A DNA stretch of 64,000 nt from Streptococcaceae bacterium (GTDB lineage Bacteria > Bacillota > Bacilli > Lactobacillales > Streptococcaceae). This document shows positions 49,838 to 59,399 of this stretch, one piece after another. Within the stretch, counting starts at the first letter, position 1, and the number at the start of each line of letters is the position of its first letter. The stretch spans positions 1 to 64,000 of the forward strand of contig CABIZZ010000004.1 of NCBI GenBank assembly GCA_902363395.1, written 5' to 3'. A model generated the notes under the pieces. The model did not search any database. It saw only the letters and a list, made by a program, of their open reading frames with translations, and was not told the origin of the DNA. The translations under genes were made by a program, and so were the position numbers.

Positions 49838-50680
49838 TTAAAAGTCTTTGGTATCTGGGTCCGGTGCTCCCGCCTCTACTGGGATCTTCCGAAGGAGCTC
49901 ACAGTCTTCTGAGGATAATGCAATCGCAGTGCATTGTAGGTTACTTGCAATGCGCTCAGGAGTCACTGATTTAGGCAAAGGTAAAAATCCTTCTGCTAGA
50001 CTCCAAGCCAAGAGAAGCTGGGCTGGTGTTACATCATACTGTTTAGCTAATATTAGAACTGTCTCATTTTGGAACAGCTCTCCTTGACCAAAGGGTCCCC
50101 ATGCCTCCAATAAAATTCCTTTATCACGACAATAACGGACCACTTCCTCTTGATAGACTCCAGGGGCCAAGCGGATCTGATTGACTGCCGGAAGAACATT
50201 GGCACTCTCTAACAAAGCATCCAGGTGATGGGGCAGGAAGTTACTCACGCCAATAGAGCGAATTTTGCCCTCTGCCTGCATATCTTCCATGGCTCTCCAA
50301 ACCTCACGATTCCGTTCTTTCCATGCCTCGTTTTCTCTGTGAGTCATAGGATTTGGCCAGTGGATGAGGTACAAATCGATATAATCTAGTCCCAATTTGT
50401 GCAAAGATTCTTCTAGGCCCTTGACAGCATCCTCATAGGTGTAACGATTATTCCACAACTTGGTCGTTACAAAAAGCTCTTCTCTTGGAATACCACTATC
50501 TTTGATAGCCTTTCCGACACTTTCTTCATTTTGATAGATGGCTGCCGTATCAATATGGCGATAGCCCGCTTCTAAGGCTACTTTTACTGCTTGATAAGCT
50601 TCCTCGCCATCTTTCGCCTTCCAAGTACCAAAACCAAGTACAGGAATGTGGCGTCCGTCATTTAGTTTGTAGCTCTTCAT
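49838..50680 (-). CDS. Aldo/keto reductase
   Basis: NADPH-dependent aldo/keto reductase of 280 residues, AKR5-like. Catalytic tetrad visible: D44 and Y49 in DTAAIYQNEE, Lys in TTKLWNN (near 74) and His in LIHWPNP (near 107). The frame is open to 50734, but the ATG at 50680 gives the usual start MKSYKLNDGRHIPVLGFGTWK and follows GGGAAATAAG. It starts 2 bp after the small membrane protein gene, so they are co-transcribed. Substrate unknown; relatives reduce 2,5-diketogluconate or methylglyoxal. Confidence 0.93.
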   Translation of the reverse strand: MKSYKLNDGRHIPVLGFGTWKAKDGEEAYQAVKVALEAGYRHIDTAAIYQNEESVGKAIKDSGIPREELFVTTKLWNNRYTYEDAVKGLEESLHKLGLDYIDLYLIHWPNPMTHRENEAWKERNREVWRAMEDMQAEGKIRSIGVSNFLPHHLDALLESANVLPAVNQIRLAPGVYQEEVVRYCRDKGILLEAWGPFGQGELFQNETVLILAKQYDVTPAQLLLAWSLAEGFLPLPKSVTPERIASNLQCTAIALSSEDCELLRKIPVEAGAPDPDTKDF

Positions 50681-50681
50681 C

Positions 50682-50909
50682 TTATTTCCCGTTACTTTCC
50701 TTTGTTTTTTCACCAGACTTAGAAGTCTTCGCATTCAAGCGCAACTTTGGCTTAAAGATATTTTCCTTCGGCTGCACCATCGATTTACTAAAAAAGGCAT
50801 AGAGTAAAAAGGCACTACCTGCCACTAGGATGACGGGACTACGGCGCAACATACCGTAGATAAAGAAAAACAAGCCCATCAATAAAAAACGTACGTTTAT
50901 CTTATTCAT
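50682..50909 (-). CDS. Small membrane protein, 75 residues
   Basis: Not recognised beyond streptococcal small membrane proteins. Two hydrophobic segments (about 6-20 and 24-42) and a basic C-terminal tail (KPKLRLNAKTSKSGEKTKESNGK). The ATG at 50909 follows GAGGTAG at good spacing; the frame upstream has none. It sits directly before the aldo/keto reductase gene, 2 bp away. Confidence 0.75.
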   Translation of the reverse strand: MNKINVRFLLMGLFFFIYGMLRRSPVILVAGSAFLLYAFFSKSMVQPKENIFKPKLRLNAKTSKSGEKTKESNGK

Positions 50910-50994
50910 AAAACTACCTCGCGATTCAATTACTATCATTATACCATGTATCGGAGCAAAGAGACAAATGGCTAGATCAAGGAATCCTATTCAA

Positions 50995-51022
50995 ATAAGC
51001 TGAGACTCTCATCTCAGCTTAT
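50995..51022 (-). terminator. Probable terminator of nagA
   Basis: 11-bp stem ATAAGCTGAGA / TCTCAGCTTAT; the U-tract on the minus strand is weak (TTTGAAT). Confidence 0.6.
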
Positions 51023-51086
51023 GGAATACATTCAATTTTTAGTTTGGCGATAGCAAGAGATTTGTAGTTGAACCTCTTTTTCACCA

Positions 51087-52238
51087 TTAAGCTTCAAATC
51101 GTTTTTGGCCATCCAAGAAGGTTGCTACCAACTCTAAATCTTTATCCAATACAATAAAGTCAGCGTCATAACCCTCACGGATTTGGCCACAGACATCATC
51201 AATATGGACAGATTTAGCAGGGTTGAGACTCGCCATCATGACCGCTTCATGAGGATTGGCAATGCCCCACTCAACAACATTCTTTAATCCATCTTTAAGC
51301 TTCAAGATCGAACCAGCCAGGTTCCCTGTCGATTTCAAACGGGCTGTTCCATTTTCTACGACAACAGGGAATTCACCCAACATGTAGTCACCATCTTCCA
51401 AGCCACCAGCTGTCATACAGTCGGTGATCAAGGCGATATTTTCCACTCCTTTTTGTTTGAGAAGGATGTCGCAGGCTTTTGGATCAACGTGATGGCCATC
51501 ACAGATTAACTCTGCATAAGTATGAGGAAGTTGGTACATAGCCCCAACCATTCCCAACTCACGGTGCGTCAAACCGCGCATTCCGTTATAGGCATGCACC
51601 CAGACACTAGCCCCAGCATCCACTGCTTTTTTGGCTTCGTCAAAGGTTGCATTGGAGTGACCAAGCGCAACCGTCACCCCTTCTCCTGTCACTGTGCGGA
51701 CAAAGTCTTCGACACCATCTCGTTCAGGAGCAAGGGCAATTTTATTAAGCAAGCCGTTGGCTGCTTTTTGCCATGCACGGAATTCATCCATCCGAGGATC
51801 TTTCATGTAGGCTGGATTTTGAGCCCCTTTGTACTTCTCTGTAAAGTAAGGTCCTTCAAAGTATATACCACGAATCTTAGCACCAGACGCTTCTTGGTAG
51901 CGTGCTCCAATGTTTTCAGTGACTGCTAATAATTGCTCATAAGAAGAGGTCAAGGTTGTTGGCAAAAAGCTAGTGACCCCTGTGCTCAAGAGACCCTCAC
52001 TCATAGTATGAAGGGTTCCTTCGATGTTGTTGTCCATAACGTCAACTCCACCAAATCCATGGATGTGCGTATCGACCAAACCAGGAGCAATACTATAGCC
52101 TGTATAGTCCAAAACAGTAGCTCCCTCTGGTAGCTGATCTACATGTTTCCCAAATTTGCCATCGACAATTTCTAGATATCCTCCCTTACGAATGCCATGG
52201 GGATAAAAGAATTGATCTGCTTGTATATAAGTTGTCAT
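51087..52238 (-). CDS. nagA: N-acetylglucosamine-6-phosphate deacetylase
   Basis: A 383-residue amidohydrolase that deacetylates GlcNAc-6-P to glucosamine-6-P, linking amino-sugar use to glycolysis and wall precursors. Metal-binding THIHGFGG near 60, HAYNGMRGLTHRE near 215, and catalytic Asp in LITDCMTAGG near 275. The ATG at 52238 follows AGGAAATCACC; the open frame reaching 52277 runs through the ribosome binding site and is rejected. Own promoter with a NagR-type operator next to it. Confidence 0.96.
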   Translation of the reverse strand: MTTYIQADQFFYPHGIRKGGYLEIVDGKFGKHVDQLPEGATVLDYTGYSIAPGLVDTHIHGFGGVDVMDNNIEGTLHTMSEGLLSTGVTSFLPTTLTSSYEQLLAVTENIGARYQEASGAKIRGIYFEGPYFTEKYKGAQNPAYMKDPRMDEFRAWQKAANGLLNKIALAPERDGVEDFVRTVTGEGVTVALGHSNATFDEAKKAVDAGASVWVHAYNGMRGLTHRELGMVGAMYQLPHTYAELICDGHHVDPKACDILLKQKGVENIALITDCMTAGGLEDGDYMLGEFPVVVENGTARLKSTGNLAGSILKLKDGLKNVVEWGIANPHEAVMMASLNPAKSVHIDDVCGQIREGYDADFIVLDKDLELVATFLDGQKRFEA

Positions 52239-52277
52239 GGTGATTTCCTTTCTTTTTCTACCGATATATTCATACAC

Positions 52278-52306
52278 ATTATAATCCTTTGTACTGCATT
52301 TGTAAA
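52278..52306 (-). promoter_or_regulatory. nagA promoter
   Basis: Minus strand: -35 TTTACA (52301-52306), 17-bp spacer, -10 TATAAT (52278-52283). Confidence 0.85.
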
Positions 52307-52307
52307 T

Positions 52308-52317
52308 GGTCTAGACC
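52308..52317. promoter_or_regulatory. Probable NagR (GntR-family) operator
   Basis: Perfect palindrome GGTCTAGACC directly upstream of the nagA -35. It matches the core of the dre operator (TGGTCTAGACCA) bound by NagR/YvoA/DasR-type repressors of amino-sugar genes, which are released by glucosamine-6-P or GlcNAc-6-P. The regulator is not encoded in this window. Confidence 0.7.
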
Positions 52318-52357
52318 TATTTTATTTAAATATATTAATATTCTCTATAAATACGAT

Positions 52358-52387
52358 AAAAAATCCAGTTTTTTTGAGCTGGATTTT
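52358..52387 (-). terminator. Terminator after structured RNA copy A
   Basis: Stem AAAATCCAG / CTGGATTTT with a 10-nt loop; on the minus strand it is followed by T residues (ATTTTTTATC). It lies 25 nt beyond the 3' end of the element in minus orientation and would end its transcript before the nagA promoter. Confidence 0.75.
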
Positions 52388-52412
52388 AGATTGCATATAA
52401 AGTCTTCTTTAA

Positions 52413-52546
52413 AACTTTCCTTAGGTGAGTACGGACGTAAGCGAACTTCTTCGAAGTTCCATGACTTAGTTTTGAACCTACAGTTTCAAAACTCCCGAGT
52501 GGCTGAAACTTTAGCGTTTCAGCCACTTTTCTCACAGCGGAAAGTT
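52413..52546 (-). ncRNA. Structured RNA element (copy A) upstream of nagA
   Basis: A 134-nt element with terminal stem AACTTTCC/GGAAAGTT (52413-52420 with 52539-52546), inner GTGAG/CTCAC (52425-52429 with 52531-52535) and three hairpins: 52443-52459, 52468-52493 (9 bp, 8-nt loop CCTACAGT) and 52498-52527 (12 bp). It shares length, fold, an ACGYAAGC linker and a CCTANNGT loop with the element at 43265-43398, while the stems differ in sequence. It is separated from nagA by a terminator and the nagA promoter, and from the Na/Pi gene by another terminator, so it may be an independent small RNA. Strand inferred from the terminator. Confidence 0.6.
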
Positions 52547-52633
52547 ATAAATTTTCTTAATTAATTAAAAATACAAATTATTTTTTTGAATAAATTTTCT
52601 AGCTATTTCATGAAAAAAGTTTGTCTACATTCT

Positions 52634-52661
52634 AAAATCCAGTCCTAAAGAACTGGATTTT
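52634..52661 (-). terminator. Terminator of the Na/Pi cotransporter gene
   Basis: 10-bp stem AAAATCCAGT / ACTGGATTTT just after the stop codon. The stem core is the same as that of the terminator at 52358-52387. Positions 52547-52633 are AT-rich with no gene. Confidence 0.75.
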
Positions 52662-52669
52662 TCGTTTTT

Positions 52670-54301
52670 TTAGATTTGCTCCAATTGTACCTTCTCTGCT
52701 AAATTCATGGCATGGTCTGCGACACGTGTATAGTGAGAGATGATATCAATAAAGTTGACACCCGCTTGAGGCGTACACTCGCCCTTGTTCAGACGAGAAA
52801 TATGGGTCTTCCGCAATTTCTTTTCGAGCTTCTCAATTGCCTGATGGCGCTGTTCCAACTCTGCCGCCAACTCTTGGCTATCTTCTTCTACACTTCGAAG
52901 TGCATCTTTAACAAAAGTCGCAGTTTGTTGGTAGATATCTTCCAATTCAGCCAAGGCTTTATCAGAAAACACAACTTTCTTCCGAATGAGGTAATCCGTC
53001 AGGTTGATCAAGGCTTCTGCGTGGTCTCCAATCCGCTCTAAATCTCGAGAAGAATCCAAAATATTGGTCAAGGATTCGCTTTCTTTTGGACTCAAAGCTT
53101 CACTGGACAAGCGGATCAAGTATTTGGTCAACTGATCATCGATGGTATTAATCGCTTCTTCTGTTTTATGACCTTTTTCAGCCAACTTTTCTTCTTGATT
53201 CAAAATATAGCGATAAGATAAATCAAAAATCTTTTCAGCATAAGCTCCTAAGTGCAAGAGCTCTTTTTTGGCATTTCCCAAGGCAATCGAAGGAGCTTGG
53301 GTAATCAGATTTTCATCCAAGTAAAGTGGCTCGTATTTGACCACTTCATCCTCACCAGGAATCAATTTCGTCACAAAGTAAGCCAACGCTCCAATGAATG
53401 GGAATTGAACAATGGTGTTGGTCACATTAAAAGCACCATGTGAAAAGGCAATCGTCATCTCAGGTGAGAGATGCAACTGAGCTTGGAAGAACTCAACCAT
53501 ACTTGTAAATGGTCCCAACAAGATGATACACAGAATGGTCCCGATGACATTAAATAAGACGTGGGTCGCTGCAACCCGTTTGGCAGAAACATTGGCTCCC
53601 ATGGCAGCAATGATAACGGTGAGGGTAGTCCCAATGTTATCCCCAAATAAAATTGGCAATGCTCCCTTAAGATCTAAAAATCCACCTGAGTAGAGACCTT
53701 GCAGAATCCCAATCGTTGCAGAAGAAGCCTGGATCAAGACTGTGATAATGGCTCCAGCTAGCACTCCGAGGATTGGATTCTTCCCAAGGGTTACCATATA
53801 TTGGCTGAACTCTGGCAAGTCTTTCAAAGGACTCATCCCTGCGCTGATGAGGTTTAAGGCATAAAAGATTCCCCCAACCCCAAACAAGATCCGACCAATA
53901 TTGTTAGCTATCCGATTCTTGGTAAAGAAGAGACAGACTGTACCGACAAACATAATCGGCAAGGCATATGTTCCCAACTTAAAACCAATGATGAAGGAAG
54001 TAACCGTCGTCCCGATATTGGCCCCCATGATGATCCCAATTGCTTGGCGTAGCGTTAAGAGGCCTGCACTTACTAATCCAACCGTAATAACAGTTACCCC
54101 TGTACTAGACTGGATAAGGGCAGTCACGACAATCCCTACGAGCACCCCTAGAAATGGATTACTGGTATATTTGTCGATATAGTAACGAAGGCGATCCCCT
54201 GCAGCCTGTTGCAAGCCATCACCCATGGTTTTAATACTATATAAAAATAGTCCCAAACCACCTAAGAAGTTAAATAAAATGTTCTGCCAATCAATGGACA
54301 T
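52670..54301 (-). CDS. Na/Pi cotransporter family protein with PhoU-like domain
   Basis: A 543-residue membrane protein of the NptA/YjbB type. Two inverted halves of hydrophobic helices (about 1-310) each contain the family repeat with GANIGTTVTS and GDNIGTTLTV, and QSSTGVTV / QASSATIG segments. The cytoplasmic C-terminal part (about 330-543) is helical and PhoU-like. It probably moves inorganic phosphate (E. coli YjbB is an exporter). The ATG at 54301 follows GGAGGAAAAGGA; the open frame to 54340 lacks a site. Confidence 0.9.
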   Translation of the reverse strand: MSIDWQNILFNFLGGLGLFLYSIKTMGDGLQQAAGDRLRYYIDKYTSNPFLGVLVGIVVTALIQSSTGVTVITVGLVSAGLLTLRQAIGIIMGANIGTTVTSFIIGFKLGTYALPIMFVGTVCLFFTKNRIANNIGRILFGVGGIFYALNLISAGMSPLKDLPEFSQYMVTLGKNPILGVLAGAIITVLIQASSATIGILQGLYSGGFLDLKGALPILFGDNIGTTLTVIIAAMGANVSAKRVAATHVLFNVIGTILCIILLGPFTSMVEFFQAQLHLSPEMTIAFSHGAFNVTNTIVQFPFIGALAYFVTKLIPGEDEVVKYEPLYLDENLITQAPSIALGNAKKELLHLGAYAEKIFDLSYRYILNQEEKLAEKGHKTEEAINTIDDQLTKYLIRLSSEALSPKESESLTNILDSSRDLERIGDHAEALINLTDYLIRKKVVFSDKALAELEDIYQQTATFVKDALRSVEEDSQELAAELEQRHQAIEKLEKKLRKTHISRLNKGECTPQAGVNFIDIISHYTRVADHAMNLAEKVQLEQI

Positions 54302-54407
54302 TCCTTTTCCTCCATCATCATTCGATAAAAGTTCACTCACTCTATTTTAAAACATCCACCCCTTCGGCACAAGGTTTTTTTGAAATTTCTTCTGAATTTT
54401 GCCATAA

Positions 54408-54440
54408 AAAAACGATAGACTCTACAGAATCTATCGTTTT
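54408..54440 (-). terminator. Terminator of the rimP-rbfA operon
   Basis: Hairpin ACGATAGA / TCTATCGT followed on the minus strand by TTTTTTTATGG, just after rbfA. Confidence 0.85.
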
Positions 54441-54445
54441 GTTCA

Positions 54446-54796
54446 TTATTTTTTATCAAGATCGCGTAACATTTGATCAATTTTGTTTCCATATTCAATG
54501 GATTCATCTTTAACAAAGGTTAAATCCGGAATCTTATACAGTTTTAAATTCCGACCTAATTCACGCTTGATGGTTCCTGTTGCTTTTTCCAGCCCTGTCT
54601 GAGCCTTTTGATTATCTGAAGCCAGGTCACTCATAATCGAATAGTAAACCTTGGCCATCGACAAATCGCCTAGCATTTGAACATCCGTAATGGTGACGCC
54701 TTGGACACGCGGATCACGAACTTTCTTTTGCAAAATTTCGTTAACTTCCCGTTTGATCTCCATACCGACTCGGTCTGTCCGAAAATGACTTGCCAT
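54446..54796 (-). CDS. rbfA: Ribosome-binding factor A
   Basis: A 116-residue KH-like protein needed for late 30S maturation and cold growth. Conserved [19 protein letters not shown] at the start and [20 protein letters not shown] in the middle. Last gene of the operon rimP-nusA-ylxR-ylxQ-infB-rbfA, 73 bp after infB. Confidence 0.96.
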   Translation of the reverse strand: MASHFRTDRVGMEIKREVNEILQKKVRDPRVQGVTITDVQMLGDLSMAKVYYSIMSDLASDNQKAQTGLEKATGTIKRELGRNLKLYKIPDLTFVKDESIEYGNKIDQMLRDLDKK

Positions 54797-54869
54797 AGGA
54801 ACTCCTTTCTGCCCTGTCTTTAAAAACTAGGAAATAGGAGATTTCTTCCCTTCCTTCCTAGTTAACAGT

Positions 54870-57593
54870 TTATTTTTTAATTTCTTCCATGATGTAAGCT
54901 TCGATGGTATCATCAGTCTTGATATCATTGTAGCCTTCGATCATCAATCCACCTTCGCGACCGTTTGTCACTTCTTTGACATCATCTTTATAATGTTTCA
55001 AGCTAGCAAGAGCCCCATCATAAATGACGACACCGTCACGAATGACACGAACTTTGGAATCACGAGTGACCTTACCACTGAGGACCATAAATCCACCGAT
55101 GGTACCCACTTTAGAGACCTTAAAGGTTTCACGAATGACTGCTTCCCCGATGACTTTCTCTTCGAACTCAGGATCCAACATTCCCTTCATGGCATCTTCC
55201 ATTTCTTCAATCACTTTGTAGATGATTGAGTGAAGACGGATTTCTACCTCATCAGCTTCTGCTTGCTGACGTGCTTGAGGCGTAGGGCGGACGTTAAATC
55301 CAATGATGAAGGCATTTGAAGCTTCTGCAAGGGTGACGTCTGATTCGTTGATGGCACCAACTGCTGAGTGAACGATGGTCACTTTCACACCTTCCACTTC
55401 AATCTTTTGAAGGGAAGCAGCAAGGGCTTCAACCGAACCTTGTACATCGGCCTTGATGATGACATTAACGGATTTCACTTCTCCAGCCTTCAAAGTATCA
55501 AAGAGATTTTCAAGGCTGACACGGTTGGTTGCTTGACGTTGTTTCATCAGCGCACGTTTGGCACGTTCTTCACCGGCTGCACGCGCAGATTTTTCATCTT
55601 CATATACCGCAAAGTGGTCACCCGCCATTGGCGCTTCGTTCAAACCAGTGATAGAAACTGGAGTAGATGGTCCAGCTGCTTTCACACGACGGCCAAGGTC
55701 ATTGGTCATGGCACGGACACGTCCGAAAGTATTACCAACAACGATTGGGTCTTGGACATTCAAGGTACCTTGTTGAACCAGAAGGGTTGCGACCGCACCT
55801 TTTCCTTTATCCAAGCGCGCTTCGATAACAGTACCAATGGCACGAACAGTTGGATCTGCTTTAAGTTCTTGGATTTCAGCCACAAGAAGGACCGTTTCCA
55901 AGAGCTCATCGATATTTTGGTTGAACTTGGCAGAGATTTCTACAAACTCAGAATCTCCACCCCAGGCAGTTGACATAACTCCATGCTCTGCCAATTCACC
56001 GATGACACGTTCTGGGTTGGCACCTGGTTTATCAATCTTGTTAATAGCCACAATGATTGGAACATTAGCCGCTTTTGAGTGGTTAATAGCTTCGATAGTC
56101 TGAGGCATAACTCCATCATCTGCCGCTACGACCAAGATGGTAATATCCGTAACAGATGCACCACGCGCCCGCATAGATGTAAAGGCCGCGTGTCCAGGTG
56201 TATCCAAGAAGGTAATCTTCTTGCCATTTTCCACGATTTGATAAGCCCCGATATGCTGGGTGATTCCTCCCGCTTCACCTGTTGCTACACGTGAATTACG
56301 AAGGGTATCCAAAAGGGTTGTTTTACCATGGTCAACGTGTCCCATGATGGTGACAACTGGTGGACGCTCTACCAATTCATCTGGATTCAAATAGCCATCT
56401 TCGACGAAGAAGCGTTCGATATCTGCATTGTCCACTTCAACCTTTTTCTTGGCTTCAATTCCATAATCCACTAACAGAAGTTCAATGGTATCGCCATCTA
56501 AGGATTGGTTTTGTGTCGCCATCACTCCCATCATGAAGAGTTTCTTAACGATTTCCGCAGGCTCACGCTTAATCCGTTTTGCGATTTCCGCAACCGTCAT
56601 TCCATCTGTGTACTCAAGTTCACTTGGCAACTCATGGAATTTACGCTCTGTTACTGGTTTTGGAGCTTCATTGCGGTTATTCTTTCCTTTTTTATTCTTT
56701 TTGTTGTTGTTCCAGTTACTATTTCTTTGATTTCTCACTTGGTTTTGACTACTTCGATTCTTTTGTTGTTTTCTTGGACCATCTTCTTCGCGATCAAAAT
56801 CTTCACGTTTTTTGTCTGGTCTAGCTTGCTTTTTCCGACGTGTATCAACTGCTGCAGGACTTGGAGCAACTACCGGAGTTGCCTTCGCTGGTTCTTCCTT
56901 TGGTTGTGGAGCGACAACTTCAGTCGCAACTGCCTCTTCGCGCTTACGACGTTGTTGACGTTCTTGCTCTACCTTGGCTGCTTGGTTTTGCTTGTAGCGT
57001 TCTTCACTACCACGTGCATATTCCGCATTTTGCTCTGCCTTTAATGCTGCCGCACGGGCTTTGAAATCAATCTTCGGAGCGCCATTTACAGGATTTGGAC
57101 GTCCTTGACCGTTGCCAGCTTGGTCACGGCGACGATCATTCCCTTGGTTGCGGCGGTCATTTCCTTGATTTTTTCGCTCATTACGATTTTGGAAACGATC
57201 CCCATCCCGACGGTCGTTTTGTTGTTTCTTAGGTCGATTTCCTTGTTGTTGACGACGTTCCGCCTGCTCTTTTGCACGGGCTTCGCGTTCCGCCTTGAAA
57301 TTACGACTCTTTGGCTTCACAACAGGTGCTGCCGCTGTTTCCGTTTTCTTTTCTGGTTGGTTTGCAACAGGTTCTTTTGCAACCGGTGCAACTTTTACTT
57401 GTTTTTCTTCCTTCACTTTAGGAGTTTGGGGCGCCTTTGATGCAAAACTATTGACCAAACGCTCAACCGCTTCACCTTCGATACTAGAAGCGTGACTCTT
57501 TACCTCCAACCCTAATTCCTTCGCCCGTGTGACGACTTCTTTACTTTCCTTGCCTAGTTCTTTGGCAATCTCATACAATCTTTTCTTAGACAA
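54870..57593 (-). CDS. infB: Translation initiation factor IF-2
   Basis: GTPase of 907 residues that places initiator tRNA in the 30S P site. N-terminal helix [12 protein letters not shown], then a long low-complexity charged linker (about 55-320, rich in Gln/Arg/Asn/Lys). The G domain has GHVDHGKTT (near 418), DTPGH and NKIDKPG, followed by domains II, III and the tRNA-binding C2 domain. Length is near that of other streptococcal IF2. Co-operonic with nusA and rimP. Confidence 0.97.
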   Translation of the reverse strand: MSKKRLYEIAKELGKESKEVVTRAKELGLEVKSHASSIEGEAVERLVNSFASKAPQTPKVKEEKQVKVAPVAKEPVANQPEKKTETAAAPVVKPKSRNFKAEREARAKEQAERRQQQGNRPKKQQNDRRDGDRFQNRNERKNQGNDRRNQGNDRRRDQAGNGQGRPNPVNGAPKIDFKARAAALKAEQNAEYARGSEERYKQNQAAKVEQERQQRRKREEAVATEVVAPQPKEEPAKATPVVAPSPAAVDTRRKKQARPDKKREDFDREEDGPRKQQKNRSSQNQVRNQRNSNWNNNKKNKKGKNNRNEAPKPVTERKFHELPSELEYTDGMTVAEIAKRIKREPAEIVKKLFMMGVMATQNQSLDGDTIELLLVDYGIEAKKKVEVDNADIERFFVEDGYLNPDELVERPPVVTIMGHVDHGKTTLLDTLRNSRVATGEAGGITQHIGAYQIVENGKKITFLDTPGHAAFTSMRARGASVTDITILVVAADDGVMPQTIEAINHSKAANVPIIVAINKIDKPGANPERVIGELAEHGVMSTAWGGDSEFVEISAKFNQNIDELLETVLLVAEIQELKADPTVRAIGTVIEARLDKGKGAVATLLVQQGTLNVQDPIVVGNTFGRVRAMTNDLGRRVKAAGPSTPVSITGLNEAPMAGDHFAVYEDEKSARAAGEERAKRALMKQRQATNRVSLENLFDTLKAGEVKSVNVIIKADVQGSVEALAASLQKIEVEGVKVTIVHSAVGAINESDVTLAEASNAFIIGFNVRPTPQARQQAEADEVEIRLHSIIYKVIEEMEDAMKGMLDPEFEEKVIGEAVIRETFKVSKVGTIGGFMVLSGKVTRDSKVRVIRDGVVIYDGALASLKHYKDDVKEVTNGREGGLMIEGYNDIKTDDTIEAYIMEEIKK

Positions 57594-57609
57594 TTGCTGT
57601 CCTCCTCTT

Positions 57610-57909
57610 CTATTCCATAAGAGACCTCATTTTCTTTGAAAATCCAGCATCTGTCACGGTCGCTACCTTTCGTGAGCGACCAATGGCAGTACTTAATTCT
57701 AGTGTTGAAAACACGGTTAATACCGGAACGCCATAATAGTGGCATTTATCTGTGATTTTTTTGGTAAGATTGGGAGCTGCATCATCTGCTAGAAAGACCA
57801 AACGAGCCTTTCCTTCTTGAACAGACTTGATGACCAACTCTTCTCCAGAGATGATTTTCCCTGCTCGCTGAGCCAATCCCAATAAATTACTGACTTTTTG
57901 CTTATTCAA
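57610..57909 (-). CDS. ylxQ: YlxQ, L7Ae/L30e-like RNA-binding protein
   Basis: A 99-residue L7Ae-superfamily protein. Conserved [18 protein letters not shown] near the start and [16 protein letters not shown] near 33. Probably binds kink-turn RNA; the target is not known. Overlaps ylxR by 8 bp and precedes infB, the standard nusA-operon position. Confidence 0.93.
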   Translation of the reverse strand: MNKQKVSNLLGLAQRAGKIISGEELVIKSVQEGKARLVFLADDAAPNLTKKITDKCHYYGVPVLTVFSTLELSTAIGRSRKVATVTDAGFSKKMRSLME

Positions 57910-58198
57910 GGCCTAACTCTCTTCTTTTCACCTTATGATCCACATAAGCAATCAATTCATCGTAGAAAGCTTCATCCACTTCCATGCTAAAGCTGCGATT
58001 GAAGACTTTCTTCTTCTTGGCTTGAAGTGCTTCCTCATTATCAAGCTTGATATAAGCACCACGACCATTTGCTTTCCCAGTTGGATCGATAAAAACTTGA
58101 CCTTCTTTATTTTTTACGATTCGCAAGAGATCTCGTTTATCGATGACCTCATTTGAAACGACAGACTTGCGTAAAGGGATTTTTCTTGTCTTTACCAT
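57902..58198 (-). CDS. ylxR: YlxR (RnpM) family RNA-binding protein
   Basis: A 98-residue DUF448 protein with KTRKIPLRKSVVSNEV at the start and the GRGAYIKLD motif near 46. The Bacillus homologue has been reported to bind RNase P RNA and modulate its activity; rnpB lies in this same window. Located between nusA and ylxQ. Confidence 0.92.
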   Translation of the reverse strand: MVKTRKIPLRKSVVSNEVIDKRDLLRIVKNKEGQVFIDPTGKANGRGAYIKLDNEEALQAKKKKVFNRSFSMEVDEAFYDELIAYVDHKVKRRELGLE

Positions 58199-58208
58199 GA
58201 TTCCCTCC

Positions 58209-59354
58209 CTATTCGTCTATAGAATTCAAATCACTTTCTACTTCTTCAAAAGCAGGTTCTTGACTTGCTTCCATTTCTTCGTACTCACTAGCTGATTTGA
58301 TATCAATCCGGTAGCCAGTTAAGTGAGCCGCCAAGCGCACGTTTTGACCACGACGACCGATCGCAAGAGATAGCTTGCTATCTGGTACTACCACAAGGGC
58401 ATGCTTGCTGTCTTCTTCATCAAAGATGACTTGATCGACCTCAGCAGGCGCAATGGCATTGTAGATAAATTCTGCTGGATCTGGTACCCACTCAATGACA
58501 TCAATATTTTCTTCTGTTGGGACCATACGATCCAATTTCTGATCATAACGAGCTGGGTGGAACTTGCTAGTAATCTTTTTGATATTCGATCCACCACGAC
58601 CAACGATGGTTCCAATCGCATCCACGTTTGGATTATGGCTACGTACAGCCACCTTAGTCCGGTCCCCAGCTTCACGCGCCACGCTCATGATTTCAACGGT
58701 TCCATCATAGACTTCAGGAATTTCTTGCTCCATCAAACGTTTGATCATTTCTGGATGGCTACGACTTACGAAAACGTTGACCCCACGAGGATTGTCTTCT
58801 ACTTTGTAGACAAAGACTTCGATGCGATCATGAGATTGGAAGACTTCACCCGGGATCTGGTCTTGTTTAGACAATTGAGCTTCGATAGACCCTAAATTTA
58901 CATAGATAAAGCGATTATCAAAACGCTCAACCGTTCCACTCATAATTTCATTTTCATGTTCTTTATAAGTGTTATAGGTAATCGCACGAGTTTGCTTGCG
59001 CATTTTTTCCATGATGGTTTGTTTGGCAGATTGGGCTGCGACACGACCAAACTCAGCAGGTGCTTCTTCAAATTTGATTTTGTCTCCCAATTCATAGGCA
59101 GAGCTAATCGCAAGAGCATCTTTCAAGCTAATTTCTAACCGGCTATCAAATACTTCATCCACTACTTCACGAACAGTATAAACGCGGAAGTCACCAGTCT
59201 TTTCATTAAATTCGATAGCAGCACTTTCTGCTTGACCATACCGTCTCCGATAAGCCGAACGCAATGATTCTGTGACAGCTTCAATGATATCTTCTTTTTT
59301 GATTCCTTTGTCTTCTTCCAAGATGCGAAAAGCATCTAGCATTTCTTTACTCAT
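58209..59354 (-). CDS. nusA: Transcription termination/antitermination factor NusA
   Basis: A 381-residue RNA polymerase-binding factor. N-terminal domain (about 1-125), S1 domain (about 135-200), KH1 (GTIVGRGGSNIKKI near 245) and KH2 (LAIGRRGQNVRLAA near 325), with an acidic C-terminal tail. It lacks the AR repeats of proteobacterial NusA, as is normal in firmicutes. Lies 45 bp after rimP. Confidence 0.97.
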   Translation of the reverse strand: MSKEMLDAFRILEEDKGIKKEDIIEAVTESLRSAYRRRYGQAESAAIEFNEKTGDFRVYTVREVVDEVFDSRLEISLKDALAISSAYELGDKIKFEEAPAEFGRVAAQSAKQTIMEKMRKQTRAITYNTYKEHENEIMSGTVERFDNRFIYVNLGSIEAQLSKQDQIPGEVFQSHDRIEVFVYKVEDNPRGVNVFVSRSHPEMIKRLMEQEIPEVYDGTVEIMSVAREAGDRTKVAVRSHNPNVDAIGTIVGRGGSNIKKITSKFHPARYDQKLDRMVPTEENIDVIEWVPDPAEFIYNAIAPAEVDQVIFDEEDSKHALVVVPDSKLSLAIGRRGQNVRLAAHLTGYRIDIKSASEYEEMEASQEPAFEEVESDLNSIDE

Positions 59355-59399
59355 TCTTTTCTTGCTCTTAGGCTACTAAGAGCCTTCCTTTCTTTTCTG

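Noticed and set aside
55368..55973. 201-residue open frame on the plus strand (and others at 56505-57044)
   Set aside because: Antisense to infB; composition mirrors the conserved G domain and low-complexity linker on the other strand. No ribosome binding site or promoter.
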